A DNA stretch of 64,000 nt from Gnetum montanum (Eukaryota; Streptophyta; Gnetopsida; Gnetales; Gnetaceae), in contig MNCI01003750.1 in NCBI GenBank assembly GCA_015680685.1, positions 118,278 to 182,277 on the forward strand, given 5' to 3'. How positions within the stretch are numbered: the first letter of the stretch is position 1; the number at the start of each line of letters is the position of its first letter. The position numbers and the translations under genes were made by a program. Positions 12,590 to 23,200 of the stretch are shown here, in pieces. The notes under the pieces are model-generated. The model ran no database searches and was not told the origin of the DNA. It was given only the letters and a program-made list of their open reading frames with translations.

Positions 12590-13230
12590 GGAATACAAAG
12601 AAACAAATGGGAAGCCTAGGGGTTGGGGGCATCAATTGAATAAAGATTTGGTTCCCCTACAATGAGTCTTTGGCTTCCCTACACATGGTGCATTCACATG
12701 AGAGAATACAAAAAGATGAATGGGGAGCCCAAGGGTTGAGGGCATCAATTGAATAGAGATTCAGCTCCCCTGCAGTGACTCTTTGGCTCCTCTGCATGTG
12801 GTGCATGTGCATGAGGAAATACGAAGAGACGAATGGAGAGCCCAAGGGTCGAGGGGCATGAATCGAATAGAGATTTAGCTCCCTTGCAGTGACTCTTTGG
12901 CTTTTTGACTTTTCAAATTTGTCTCCCCTGCAGTGACTCTTTGGCTCCCCTGCAATGACTCTTCAGCTTCCCTGCACATGGTGCATGCACATGAGAGAAT
13001 ACAAAAAGATGAATGGGGAGCCCAAGGGTCGAGGGCATCAATTGAATAAAGATTTAGCTCCCTTTTAGTGACTCTTTGGGTCCTCTGCATGTGGTGCATG
13101 CACATGAGTAAATATGAAGAGATGAATGGGGAGCCCAAGGGTCAAGGGGTGTTAATCGAATAGAGATTTAGCTCCTTTGTAGTGACTCTTTGGCTTTTTG
13201 ACTTTTCAAATTCGGCTCCCCTGCAGTGAC
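12590..13230. repeat. Tandem repeat block B, unit about 114 bp with a ~64-bp insert
   Basis: GGGAGCCCAAGGGT-type cores occur near 12,612, 12,724, 12,838, 13,016 and 13,130. Spacing is about 114 bp except one 178-bp step. The long step holds an extra segment (CTTTTTGACTTTTCAAATT) that returns at 13,196. Open frames on the minus strand (12,657-12,845 and 12,875-13,138) are repeat by-products encoding related peptides. Confidence 0.85.
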
Positions 13231-13236
13231 TATTGT

Positions 13237-13342
13237 GCTACATGGAGGACGAAAAATCCACTCCCCCCTCCCCCCTATCCTATGAGAACATGGAGGATGA
13301 CAAATCCACTCCCCTATCCCCCCCTATACTATGAGACAAGTT
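13237..13342. repeat. Two copies of a ~50-bp C-rich unit
   Basis: ACATGGAGGA and AATCCACTCCCC with CTATGAGA recur at 13,239 and 13,289. They sit at the outer edge of repeat block B and may be part of the Helitron 5' flank. Confidence 0.6.
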
Positions 13343-13449
13343 GGCCTCTTGGCCAAAATTAAGAAGGCTATGTTTTTGAGATATGTCCACTTTTCAATAA
13401 AAAAGTTGTTTGTGAGAAAAAAATAACAATTTCTAGAAATGGTAAATAA

Positions 13450-16400
13450 TGGTAATTTTCAATAGGTACAAATGAAATCTTCTTCAACAAGCTGTCAACC
13501 TTTTACTAATCTTTTTAAATTTGAAGATGCAAGTAAACTCTTGATATCTAAAGAGAATTTCTCTCTAGAAAAGAAAAGATCTTTTATTAGGGACTATAAA
13601 TGAAAGTGTTAATAAGAAAAAAATTACTTCATATGATCCAAAAAGAAGATGACTACAGGTATTGATTTAAATTCAAAAACTCTTAAGGTATCTCCTTCTA
13701 TCTCTATTTTCACTATTGTTCTAAATATTTTCTCATCAAAAAAAGCTTTTTCATCTATTAGTGACATGAATGGTGAGACAATTACTAAGCTTGAAAAATC
13801 AATCCCTCACATCTCAATGTTAGTGACATGGAATGCTCAGGCCCTTTTTGATATCTCTTGAACAAAGATTGTTGAGTATCTTTCAAACTAACATTTATCT
13901 CTAAGTTTTTTTCCTACAAGAGATTAATATTTTAGTGCATGATATTAGTTTTCTTGGTAACTGCATTTTAAAGAACTACATTATTATTATTATTATTATT
14001 ATTACTCCTCATGATGTTAATAAATGAGGTATTATCATTCTAGTTAATAAAAATTGGATTGAAAGAGTCTTAAATTTTTTCTCTGATAACTTTGGATGAG
14101 TAATTTGTATTATTTATCATAGTGAAAAGGGGGACTTTGGACTCTATAATACTTATCTTCCCAATAATTTGAAATATTGATCAAATGTCTAGAAATATCT
14201 TGTATATCTACGTAAAGTTCCTTGGATTATTAGTGGTAATTTTAATATGGTTGAAAGTCATTTAGATAAACTTCATAGTCTTTCTCCAAATATGTTTTGT
14301 TAAGAAAAAGAAGATGGATGTAATTTTTAAAAATTTACTTCTTTTTTATGTTAGCTTTTTATTTCCATATCATTCAAATGAAAATAATTATATTTGGTGT
14401 AATTATCAACAAATATATGATAAAATCTAATACCAAATTGATAGATTTTACATTGTTAATGTTTCTTTTTGGAAGCTTGCAAATAAAGTAGAAGTGTATA
14501 CAAATGCGACTTTATCATATTATTTTCCTATCAGTACCTTTCTCTCCAAGGTTAATTCTTCATCTTTTTAAAAGCAAGAGATTTTTCATATGAATGCTAA
14601 TATGTTTATAGGACCTAATGGGAAAATTATTTAAAGTCTTTGTGGAATTTAGAAGAAAACCTACTATTAATATTAGTTAGATTGATTGGTGATAGTGAAT
14701 GATTTGTAGAATCAAAAATTATGTTAGATGGTTTGGACTATAATCTATTAAGTGAAAGCATCAAGTTGAAGAAGAGTTTTTAGAATTTGTTAAGAAAATG
14801 AAAATTCTTGTAGACCAACATCCCTTTGATTTTGAAACTCAAAAAGCCTTGGCTAAAGCTTGTTATACTAAAAAATGTTGGAATTCTTTTGAAGCTAAAA
14901 GTACTTTCACTAAAAGTTGCATGTCTTGGCTGAAAATTGAAGATGATCCTTCTAATGAGCTATTAAAATTTCTTAAAAGAAAGAATCAAGTACCTATACT
15001 AGAATAGATTTATATAAATAATGTCATTTCTACAAATCCTAAGACTATTAATAGTTTTTTAGCAAATTAATTTTCATCTATTTTTTCTTTTAAAGATTTT
15101 AGCAAGGAAATCTTTGAGGCCTCTAGTATGCATATTCCTCATCTTATTACAAGAGCACATTTAAGTATTCTTAAAGTACAAATTATAATGAAAGAAATCA
15201 AGTAGTAACCTTTAATTTAGCATATGGTAAACCTCTAGGATTTGAATGTTCTTCAATTGAATTTTTTTAAAAGCATTGGACCATTGTTAAAGATGATTTC
15301 TTTCATGTTTTTCATGTTATTAAAAAAATTTCTTTTGATAAAAATATTAACAAAGATGTTATTCATCTTGTTCCTAGGAATGATGATTTTCAACATATTA
15401 GTAATGGAAGGCCTATTACTCTTCTTAAAAAATACTTACAAAATTTTAGCAAAAAGCATGGCTTGCTGAATTCAAAAGGTTATAGAAGATATGATCATAC
15501 ATAAATAAATAAGCTTTGTTAAAGATAGACATAACTTAAATAATATTATTGCAACTTAGAAGAGAATGTAGTAGGCTTTTGATACTAACAAGGACCTTGC
15601 TTTTATTAAGCTAGATTATGTTAAATCTTATGACAAGATTGAATAGAATTTCATTATTACTTATCTATATAAACTAGGATTTATTGATTATTTTATTTAT
15701 CTTATTTGTACCTTGTTTAATGATGATAATGCTCAAGTTATAATAAATTTTGGATTGTATTCCGCCTTTTCTTTTCAACAATTAATTTGTCAAGGTTTTC
15801 CTCTTGCTCCCTAACTTTTTATTATTGCTACAAACTTTCTTTCATATAATTTACATTATGATCTACCAAAGAATATTAATCAAGGTACAAAATTACTTAA
15901 CATGCACTTTATGGATGATTCTTTTTTATGATTAACAATTCTCTTCAACATATCAATATTTTAGCTAGAGTGGAGGAATACTGCATGTTATTTGACTCTT
16001 GAATGAATTGGCAAAAATATGGAATTTAATTTAATGATAATATTAATGAGTGAGCTTTCCTCAAGCCTTGAAAATTCTTGAAAAAGGATTCTAGCTTCAA
16101 AATTTCAAGAATACCTTTTGTTCTTAAGCCTAATCTAAATATTTTTTTGGAACTATGTGATTGATAAGATTAAAAATAACCTTAATAAATGAAAACAAAA
16201 AGGGTCACCCCTTGCTAGCAAAGTTTCAGTGATTAAGAAAATATTTTAATCTACTCATGTTTGTTAATCTAGTTTTTGAGATCCTTTAAAAACATCTTAT
16301 AATATAATTGATCATATTATCCATTAGTTTCTTTGGTCTACTAAGCAACATAAAAAAAGCTTTCCTAGAGTTTTTTGGGATATGTGCACTAGTAACAAGA

Positions 16401-16525
16401 ATTATGGAGGACTTTGCCTCAATTGTTATAACCAGGCTATTTCTCATTCAACAAAATGTATTGGAAAGTGCATTTATGGAGAAGATGTTTGGATGTTCTT
16501 TTTAAGGAACAAACTTATACAAAAA
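13450..16525 (+). pseudogene. LINE ORF2: endonuclease and reverse transcriptase remains
   Basis: A tail of ORF1-like Lys-rich frame (13,450-13,800) leads into an endonuclease-like start (WNAQALFDIS, at 13,830). From 15,580 the RT reads AFIKLDYVKSYDKIE, then QGFPLAP and MHFMDDSF at about 15,900, the counterparts of the L1 LD-KAYD, QG-PLSP and YADD motifs. From about 16,300 an L1 C-terminal section follows: HQFLWSTKQ, then GGLCLNCYNQA. An (ATT)n microsatellite lies at 13,981-14,004. The frame is shot with stops. The coding match breaks near 16,525 where the chromovirus LTR begins and appears to resume after 30,628. Confidence 0.7.
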
Positions 16526-17137
16526 AAACCTAAAATTTCTTCTTGTGTTATTTTCATGTAATCATGAATTATGTATAGGTCATAATAGGATTATGGCCTA
16601 CTTGCACTAGGGCTTATGTGGACCTAAATTGTGATTAATGTAGTTGAGGATATGAGCTATTTACAATCACAATAATGTTGTGTTAAGATTGTGATATAGT
16701 TTTCATTTCTTTTCTATCAATAAACATGAGCTATTATGGTGAGGTCATTATGGTGATGTCATAGTAAGGTTTCTATATGGCTCATGAGCTAGGCACAAGT
16801 CACGATGAGTGAAAAGATAGTTTTCAAGTAAAGCATAAGACAACTAAGTTGCAAGCCTTTGTAATAAATCGTTATGAGTTAGTTGTAAGTCACGACCTAG
16901 TTCGTAGCTAGTGAAAAATAGTATAAGTTCTTTTGATGGAAAAATAGATTGAGATTGGTGTACTATGATTGTCATGATTAGTCATGTGCGTGTATATACA
17001 TTATCAACAATGTCATAGCACTAGTTACTAAGGTCTTCAGTCAAGTATATTATGTCTCATTTATATGTGATATGTACATGCATATAAAGTATGGAATGTG
17101 TATGAATGTATCAAAATATATGTTCCATTAAGCATGA

Positions 17138-17811
17138 TGATGGGATGTGATATCGCATGGGCTACGATATCGCATACGCGATATCATGTCCACCGCGATA
17201 TCGTGTCTTCCCCTGCGATATCGTGTCTTCCCCTACAATATCATGTACGCGATATCGCAGTCCGCTGCAATGTCTATAAATAAGAAGCAACTCTCCCTTG
17301 TTTGATAACATAGGTTAGATTGTAGTGAAGCTCTGGCAGTTTGATCCCTCCAGAGAAAGATTATTTTTCCATGTCTGCCCGCAGTGTGGTGAATGTAATT
17401 GTACGGCATTCTTTATTCGAGTGTGACATACTTAGACATGCACATGACCAGAAATAAAGATCAAGATTACTTCATCATTGCAGCATTCACTTAGTTTAAT
17501 TATTTAATTGTTATTGTTATTTANGGCTAGATTAGATTCTCTTACCCTATCTCTCCTAGCTTATCTTAGTTAATATTATTTTCCATTGCCTTCAGGAGTA
17601 GCATTAGATTAGGAAACCCATCATACACCTCACTCTGGACTAAACCATACGTGACAAATATAATACTAGTCCAGGTGGGAAGACAAAAAACTGCGACCTA
17701 AGGTTAACGATCTAGGTTTCACAACTAGTCCGTTTGTGGAGTTCGAGCGGATCACGCGTGAAAACGCTTGTATTCGTATGGTTGAGTGTAGGGGTATCTC
17801 GCCACTCATCA
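17138..17811 (+). mobile_element. Solo LTR of an Athila-like element, 674 bp
   Basis: The segment begins TGATGGGATG and ends CTCATCA, and is flanked on both sides by CATGA (17,133-17,137 and 17,812-17,816), a clean 5-bp target duplication. The other copy of the host LTR (near 29,140) lacks it and reads straight through. Its 3' end (TCGTATGGTTG...CTCATCA) matches the ends of the LTRs at 33,226 and 50,879, so it belongs to the same broad family. A solo LTR arises by recombination between the two LTRs of a full element. Confidence 0.9.
17149..17282 (+). promoter_or_regulatory. GATATC palindrome array upstream of LTR TATA box
   Basis: Six exact GATATC hexamers, most as GCGATATC, and one decayed copy lie between 17,149 and about 17,260, followed by TATAAATA at 17,275-17,282. 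The array is CpG-rich against a CpG-poor background. It probably was the enhancer of the LTR promoter; the binding factor is unknown. Confidence 0.6.
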
Positions 17812-19303
17812 CATGACATATCTAGAACCTAGGATGAAAAATGTAGCACTATTTGTTTATGGTCATTGTTGATATTATGCTTGTGTTATTATTATGATGT
17901 GCACATAAGGTGTGGAGTTGACATGAGGATGTGAACTGATTGGTGATGAGACACTTTGGTGAAGTATGGATGACCCCTATTAGATGCATCAGCGAGGCTC
18001 TTATCTCAATCTTTATATTGAGAGTAAGATAATAGAGTTTGGACCTATGACTGATACAAGATTCAAGGATATATAAGCATGCATGGATCTACTTTCTAGA
18101 AGGTTAATCTCCTAGGGCTACAAATGATACATCACATAGTAGCACCATTAGTGATATATGTGTTAATGAAATTGATAAAAGACTTGCAAATACTATTTAT
18201 GTTATGAGTACTTATGATAAAGTGGGAAACTTTCAACTACCATTAATTATATATTTTTATTAAGGTATTAATTGTCAAGAAAGTATATTATGCATTATGT
18301 GTTATGCTCATATTGTATGTTGTATGCATGATTTTTGTGGTGATATGTTATGAGCATGTATTAGTTGTCACTTATAGCATAAGATATCAAGGAAAATTTT
18401 TTTGTGTTATTATGCTTGACTATCTATATGGATGAATCCTTGGAGCACTGAATGATAGGGTAGTGTGTTATTCATAGCTTGATGTGGTTTCTTAAAGCAC
18501 AGGATGTTGAGAGCCAATATTACTTATGATTATGTGATGAGTCTATGTGTTGCAATTGTTGTATTATGACACTTTGAATGTGATGTACATGTGTTGGATA
18601 TTCGTGAGTTTATTATGTGTCATGTGTTATATGTTTGAACTGTGATTGAGGTGAATAACTACTTGTTCTGTATATGTTGTATTGACCTTGATAATAAATA
18701 CTTGTTATGTATATGCTATATTGACCTTGATGCATGTTACTTCAATTTTCCAATACCTCATCTCCAACATAGCATCATTCTTCACATTCATAGGATATAT
18801 ATAAAGATGCCCACTCATTCATGTACTAGACTTTTTTATAAGTAGGTGATGAAGATAGGAGTTTAGGAGACTAGTAGATCTAAGGAAGATGATGGAGACA
18901 TTGGTTCTATGTTTATATGCTATCTATTACATGTTTTTATATGTGAGATGGATGTATTTGCAAATGGCATATGCGTAGACTAATTGTGAACTATGAATCT
19001 TATGTATAATATTTATATGATGTATATAGTGACATGACATGTGCTGGACATATAGACTGATATGATGTGATGGTTTGTGATATAGGCTTGTTATATACTT
19101 GCATTAGAAATGCTTATATGTATGAGACTATTATACGATAATGTTATATATGTACTAGTTAAGACTTTTATGGAGTGATTTATGAAATTTTGTTGTGTTT
19201 TGAGATCTACTATGCATTCCAATGTTTCGATATGCATGACTTGTGTTAACTTTCAATCCCTACCTAATTTAGGCTTAGGTTAGATGTATAGGATATTATA
19301 GAG

Positions 19304-19318
19304 TGGTATCAAAGTAGG
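19304..19318 (+). other. Primer binding site for initiator tRNA-Met
   Basis: TGGTATCAAAGTAGG lies immediately inside the 5' LTR and closely matches the TGGTATCAGAGC site used by many plant LTR elements. Confidence 0.75.
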
Positions 19319-19389
19319 TTACTTTGATTGTAATGGGATGCTAAAGTCCTTACCTTGTAATTGAAAGTATGTAAAATAGGAAAAGATCT

Positions 19390-21640
19390 AGTGTTAGAGG
19401 CCATCATGCTGAGGTGGCCTAGGTGCCTTCCAGTACACTGGTTGCAAAGACACTAATAGTGAATTAGACATAGGAATAGCTAGTGAGCACAAGGGACAAT
19501 GATGCTCAAATGAACTTGGCCAAGAAAATGATATAGTTTTATTATAGTATATCGCCCATATAGATGCTTCTCCACCTCCTCCTATAGTTTTTTGAGAGGT
19601 TAAAAGTGACAATGGCATGGATGGATCAAAAATCAACAAGGTTACTAGTGACAATGCTACAAATGGACTAGTCATCATAGAGGTTGGTAGTGGTAGTTGC
19701 ATTGATGTAGTAGCAAGAATAGATAATGATAGAGGACCTACTAGGTAACTAATTAGTAGAGAGCTGGTGGAGCAATTTTGCAAGCTAAGCCCTCCTACAT
19801 TTTATAGTACTAAGGATCCCATTGTGGCTATAAAATAATTATAGGAGTTAAGTAAGGTATTTGATCTGATGGGTTGTATCTCAACTTAAAAAATTAGACT
19901 TACAACATACCAACTTACAGAATTGCTAAACATTAGTGGAGGTCTATGGAGTAGGCCAAGAGGTGGATAGGATAGGAGGTACCTTGGATAGATTTCTTAA
20001 TTTCCTTTACTTATTGATATATTTCCACTTTGTACATGCAAGCTACGAAGAAGAAGTTCTATTATTTATATCAAGGTATGAGGACACTAGTTGATTATGA
20101 TGTTCATTTTACTTGGTTTAGCGTTTATGTCTCTAAGCCAATACATGCTCATGATAAGTTAAATCGATTTGTTAAAGGACTTCACATGATCCTAAAACAT
20201 CATGTATTGCCTCTCCACCTCACTTCATATGAGGATGCACATGAGGTAGTCATAGATTTGGAGAGAAGTATGATAGAGGATGTTTCATAAGAGGGACGTA
20301 AGTAGGAGCAAAATAGGAAACCATCATCTAGAGAATGATATGAATCCTCCAAGTAGGCTTATAAAGGACATGATGGTCATAATCGTGGTGGTGGTAGGTA
20401 GCATCTAACATGTAGTGATGTTTCTCCTTCTATAGGCTACAAAGGTTCACTTGTGTGTTTCCATTATGGGAAACTAGAACATGTTTAGAGAAATTTTTCA
20501 AACTATTATGCATGTAGACAACAAAGACATTTAGCCATGGAATGCTCCCGATAGATAACAAGTAGTGGTGATGATAAGGATCATGGTCAAAGATCCCTAG
20601 TTGCTAAAGGACATTGAACTCTAACTAGATAAGACTAGTTGAGCAAGGTAGATAGTATAGAAAGCGTAGGATTGGTTGTGCACTCTAATGGACCAATCAT
20701 TGGACATGAAATCCAACATTGTTAAAGAAAGGAGATATAATCTTAGACCTTCCTATATTAGTTTTAACTGATCTTGGTACTAGTCATTTGATCATAAATC
20801 CTAGCATAATGTCCTAGGTAGTCCTCTCATGTTATGCTCTTTATACAAGATTGTTAATGTGTTCTACTTAAGACCATGAAATTCAACTAGAACAGCTTTA
20901 TAAAGAAATGTTGATAGAGTTATAGGATAGGAAATGGATCAATGACTTGCATGTGATAGATCTTAATGACTATGATATTATCTTGGGTATGGATTAGCTA
21001 TCATTGTTTGGTGTTAGTCTAAACTATTGATAGAAGCTTCTAAGACTACAAATGATAAATGATGATATAGTGGAGATTCAGACATTCTTCTAACTAATAT
21101 GATTAGATCTCGTGTCTTCTAATGTTTTTCATTGAATGTTCCAAAATAAGCATAACTACTACATGACTTTAGTTTACTATTCTAAGACAATTCAGTTAGA
21201 TTAGATTCCAGTGGTATGTGAGTTCTTATATGTGTTCCATATAAAATTATCTCATTTGTAACCTACATGAGAAGTAGAGTTTGAGATTGAGTTGTAGCTA
21301 GGTACAAAGAATTTTTCAAAGGCTCCTCATAGAATGTCTCTGATGGAGTTAGTAGAGTTGAATATCCAACTATAGAAGCTTATAAATAGAGGTCTCATTC
21401 TTCCTAATGTTTATCTTTGGTATACTCTAGTATAGGTCATGTGAAACAATGATAAAAGTTTGTGGTTATGCATTGATTATAGGTAAATGAACCAAGTGAT
21501 AGTAAAGAATAGATATCCTCTTCTACGCATTGATTAGCTTTGAAAAGCATGTATTCTCTTAAAGATTAATATTAAGTTAGGAGATCATCAAGTATGGATA
21601 AGAGAGAAGGACATGTCAAAGAAAACATTTCAAACCTAAT
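19390..21640 (+). pseudogene. Chromovirus gag-protease-RT N-terminus (decayed)
   Basis: A Gag with the retrotransposon-gag fold is seen at 20,030-20,290 (FVKGLHMILKHHVLPLHLTS). A broken zinc knuckle lies near 20,455 (CFHYGKLEH). A protease-like LTDLGTSHLIIN lies near 20,765. RT follows from 21,300: APHRMSLMELVEL, then a CIDYR-like segment and KNRYPL, ending with GDHQVWIREKDM near 21,600. The reading is interrupted by many stops, and the RT core with its YVDD motif is missing. The order fits a Del/Tekay chromovirus in the same orientation as the flanking LTRs. Confidence 0.7.
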
Positions 21641-22278
21641 ACAGTCGAAAGAGATGTTACCCGTGCTTGAAGACACTCCACTATCTAATGGCCAAGTCTC
21701 CTTTAAAAAAATAAAGTGTGCTATTAATAAAACAACTTTCTTGAACTTCTTTGCTAGATGGTAATACTTCATATAATTGTGATAATCTTGTGATTGTCAA
21801 TGTTGAGATGATACAGTGCAATGTCATTGGTAAGTGGTATGGACTTGGTTTGGATCTTGGATGGAAAGGCTAAGGGTCACTTTAACCATATATTACACAT
21901 AGAATTCATTATTCCTATGGTAAGATGTCCCGCATCCCAATTTCTACAATCCCTTGCTACTCCCATTCCATCTCCCTATTGTATGCAATCATACTTTAAT
22001 GGTTTTGTATGATATAGTGTTATTTTCTCATTAAGGCAATACTAACATGTGTGTTTTGGAAGACAAGTATGTTTAACATTCAACTCTTTAAGTACCTATA
22101 GACACTTGTAGATGTGGTTATAGAAGGGCACTAAGAGTTAGATCTTTCTTTAGGAAGGATCAACTTCTTTCGCTTTATACCTAATGAAAAATTCCACATT
22201 CTCTTGTGTCTTCAAAACACTTAAACCATCATTCTTACTTTCCTACAAACTGAAAGGTGATCATACCTTTGGCAATTC
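21641..22278. other. Unassigned stretch between chromovirus RT and LTR/tRNA junction
   Basis: No domain recognised. RT homology stops near 21,640. I could not find the left end of the inserted Athila-like sequence here. Confidence 0.35.
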
Positions 22279-22371
22279 CTACCAACCACTCATCATTAGC
22301 ACCATTGCTAGGGATCACACCTAGGTTGCCTGTGTGATAGGTAGGAATACTTACCACTATACTACAATAAA
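22279..22371 (-). repeat. LTR terminus fused to a full-length tRNA-Asp complement
   Basis: Positions 22,279-22,297 (TACCAACCACTCATCATTA) match exactly the end of the LTR at 27,109 and its first flanking bases. Then 22,300-22,371, read on the minus strand, aligns without gaps to all 72 nt of plant tRNA-Asp(GTC) as I remember it, about 54 of 72 identical, most differences being C-to-T or G-to-A. Between them the three bases where a mature tRNA ends in CCA read CTA. A normal primer site copies only about 18 nt; here the whole tRNA is present. It is not a functional tRNA gene. Confidence 0.6.
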
Positions 22372-23200
22372 CCTAATTAGCTTACTTTGCCTAAGATTCC
22401 TTCTTTCATGCACTTTTAATGCTAAATTCTCATATTCTATGCATCATCCTTACTCAAGAACCTTCTAAACCACTTCTACATCTTCTAAATTATTCATTTC
22501 ACTCAAATTTTCTATCAAAAATTGTTTAAAATCTCAAATTTTTTGAGGGTGACATTGTAGCTATGATGTATTAGCCCCTAATATGTCGAAGCTATGATGT
22601 TGCCATCACAAAAATATTTATATATGCATGATGAGTTAGAAATTTTTCATTCTTCTTATTTGATGCATAAGGAATTCATGCCATTTTTTTAATCCTATGG
22701 CAACTAAACTTCCAAGCTTCATAACTTCCTCATCATAGCTTCGATTTTTGTGATACTTGAACCCTCTTAATCAAGGGACAATCAACTTACTCGTGGGGAA
22801 GACCACTATGCATATGTTGTGTGATTTGAGAAAAATTTTCTAAAGTCAAAAGAGTACATTAAGGGTAAGAATAATAATAATTAATCAAATCTTAATCAAA
22901 TAATTGAATAAGAGCTAATAAACTTAATCATCCCTCCTAATTACCCATTTGAATACACAATAAACAAGAAAATCACAACTGTGAGAGGCCATAATAATTA
23001 AAAGATACAAAAAATGAGGATTTCTTATTGAAATTTTTCTAGCTCTACAATCCTAATAAGAGATAAAAAGTAGTAATAAGGATAAATTTTGATCAAATCT
23101 AAGAATTCAAGATAGGATTATGAACCATTAGGAAAGTATTTAAAATCCTTGGATAATCTCAAACCAAATCCTTTATGATTATAAATGGCTCCTAAAAGAC
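22372..23200. other. AT-rich stretch, unrecognised
   Basis: No open frame, domain or repeat end that I could support. Possibly leader of the inserted Athila-like element. Confidence 0.3.

Larger units (their letters stand above)
16530..19300 (+). mobile_element. 5' LTR of a Del/Tekay-type chromovirus, interrupted by a solo LTR
   Basis: 16,530-17,132 plus 17,817-19,300 align in order with 28,525-30,627: shared TTTCTTCTTGT and CATGAG-TAGG start words, GTAAG-TTGCTTATGGTCAT, GTGATGAGTGGT-type words and an AGGCTTARGTT end. Removing the solo LTR leaves about 2.09 kb, matching the other copy. It ends next to a Met primer site. The exact outer boundary was not fixed. Confidence 0.7.

Noticed and set aside
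12657-13138. Two similar minus-strand ORFs as duplicated genes
   Set aside because: They are translations of the 114-bp tandem repeat; the similarity follows from the repeat.
12590-13230. CRISPR-like repeat array
   Set aside because: Units are contiguous 114-bp tandem repeats without unique spacers, in plant nuclear DNA.
19394-19783. 129-codon minus-strand ORF
   Set aside because: It is antisense to the chromovirus gag region and has no domain of its own.
22300-22371. A functional tRNA-Asp gene
   Set aside because: About 18 of 72 positions differ, arms no longer pair well, and the sequence is fused to an LTR end with a CCA-like trinucleotide.
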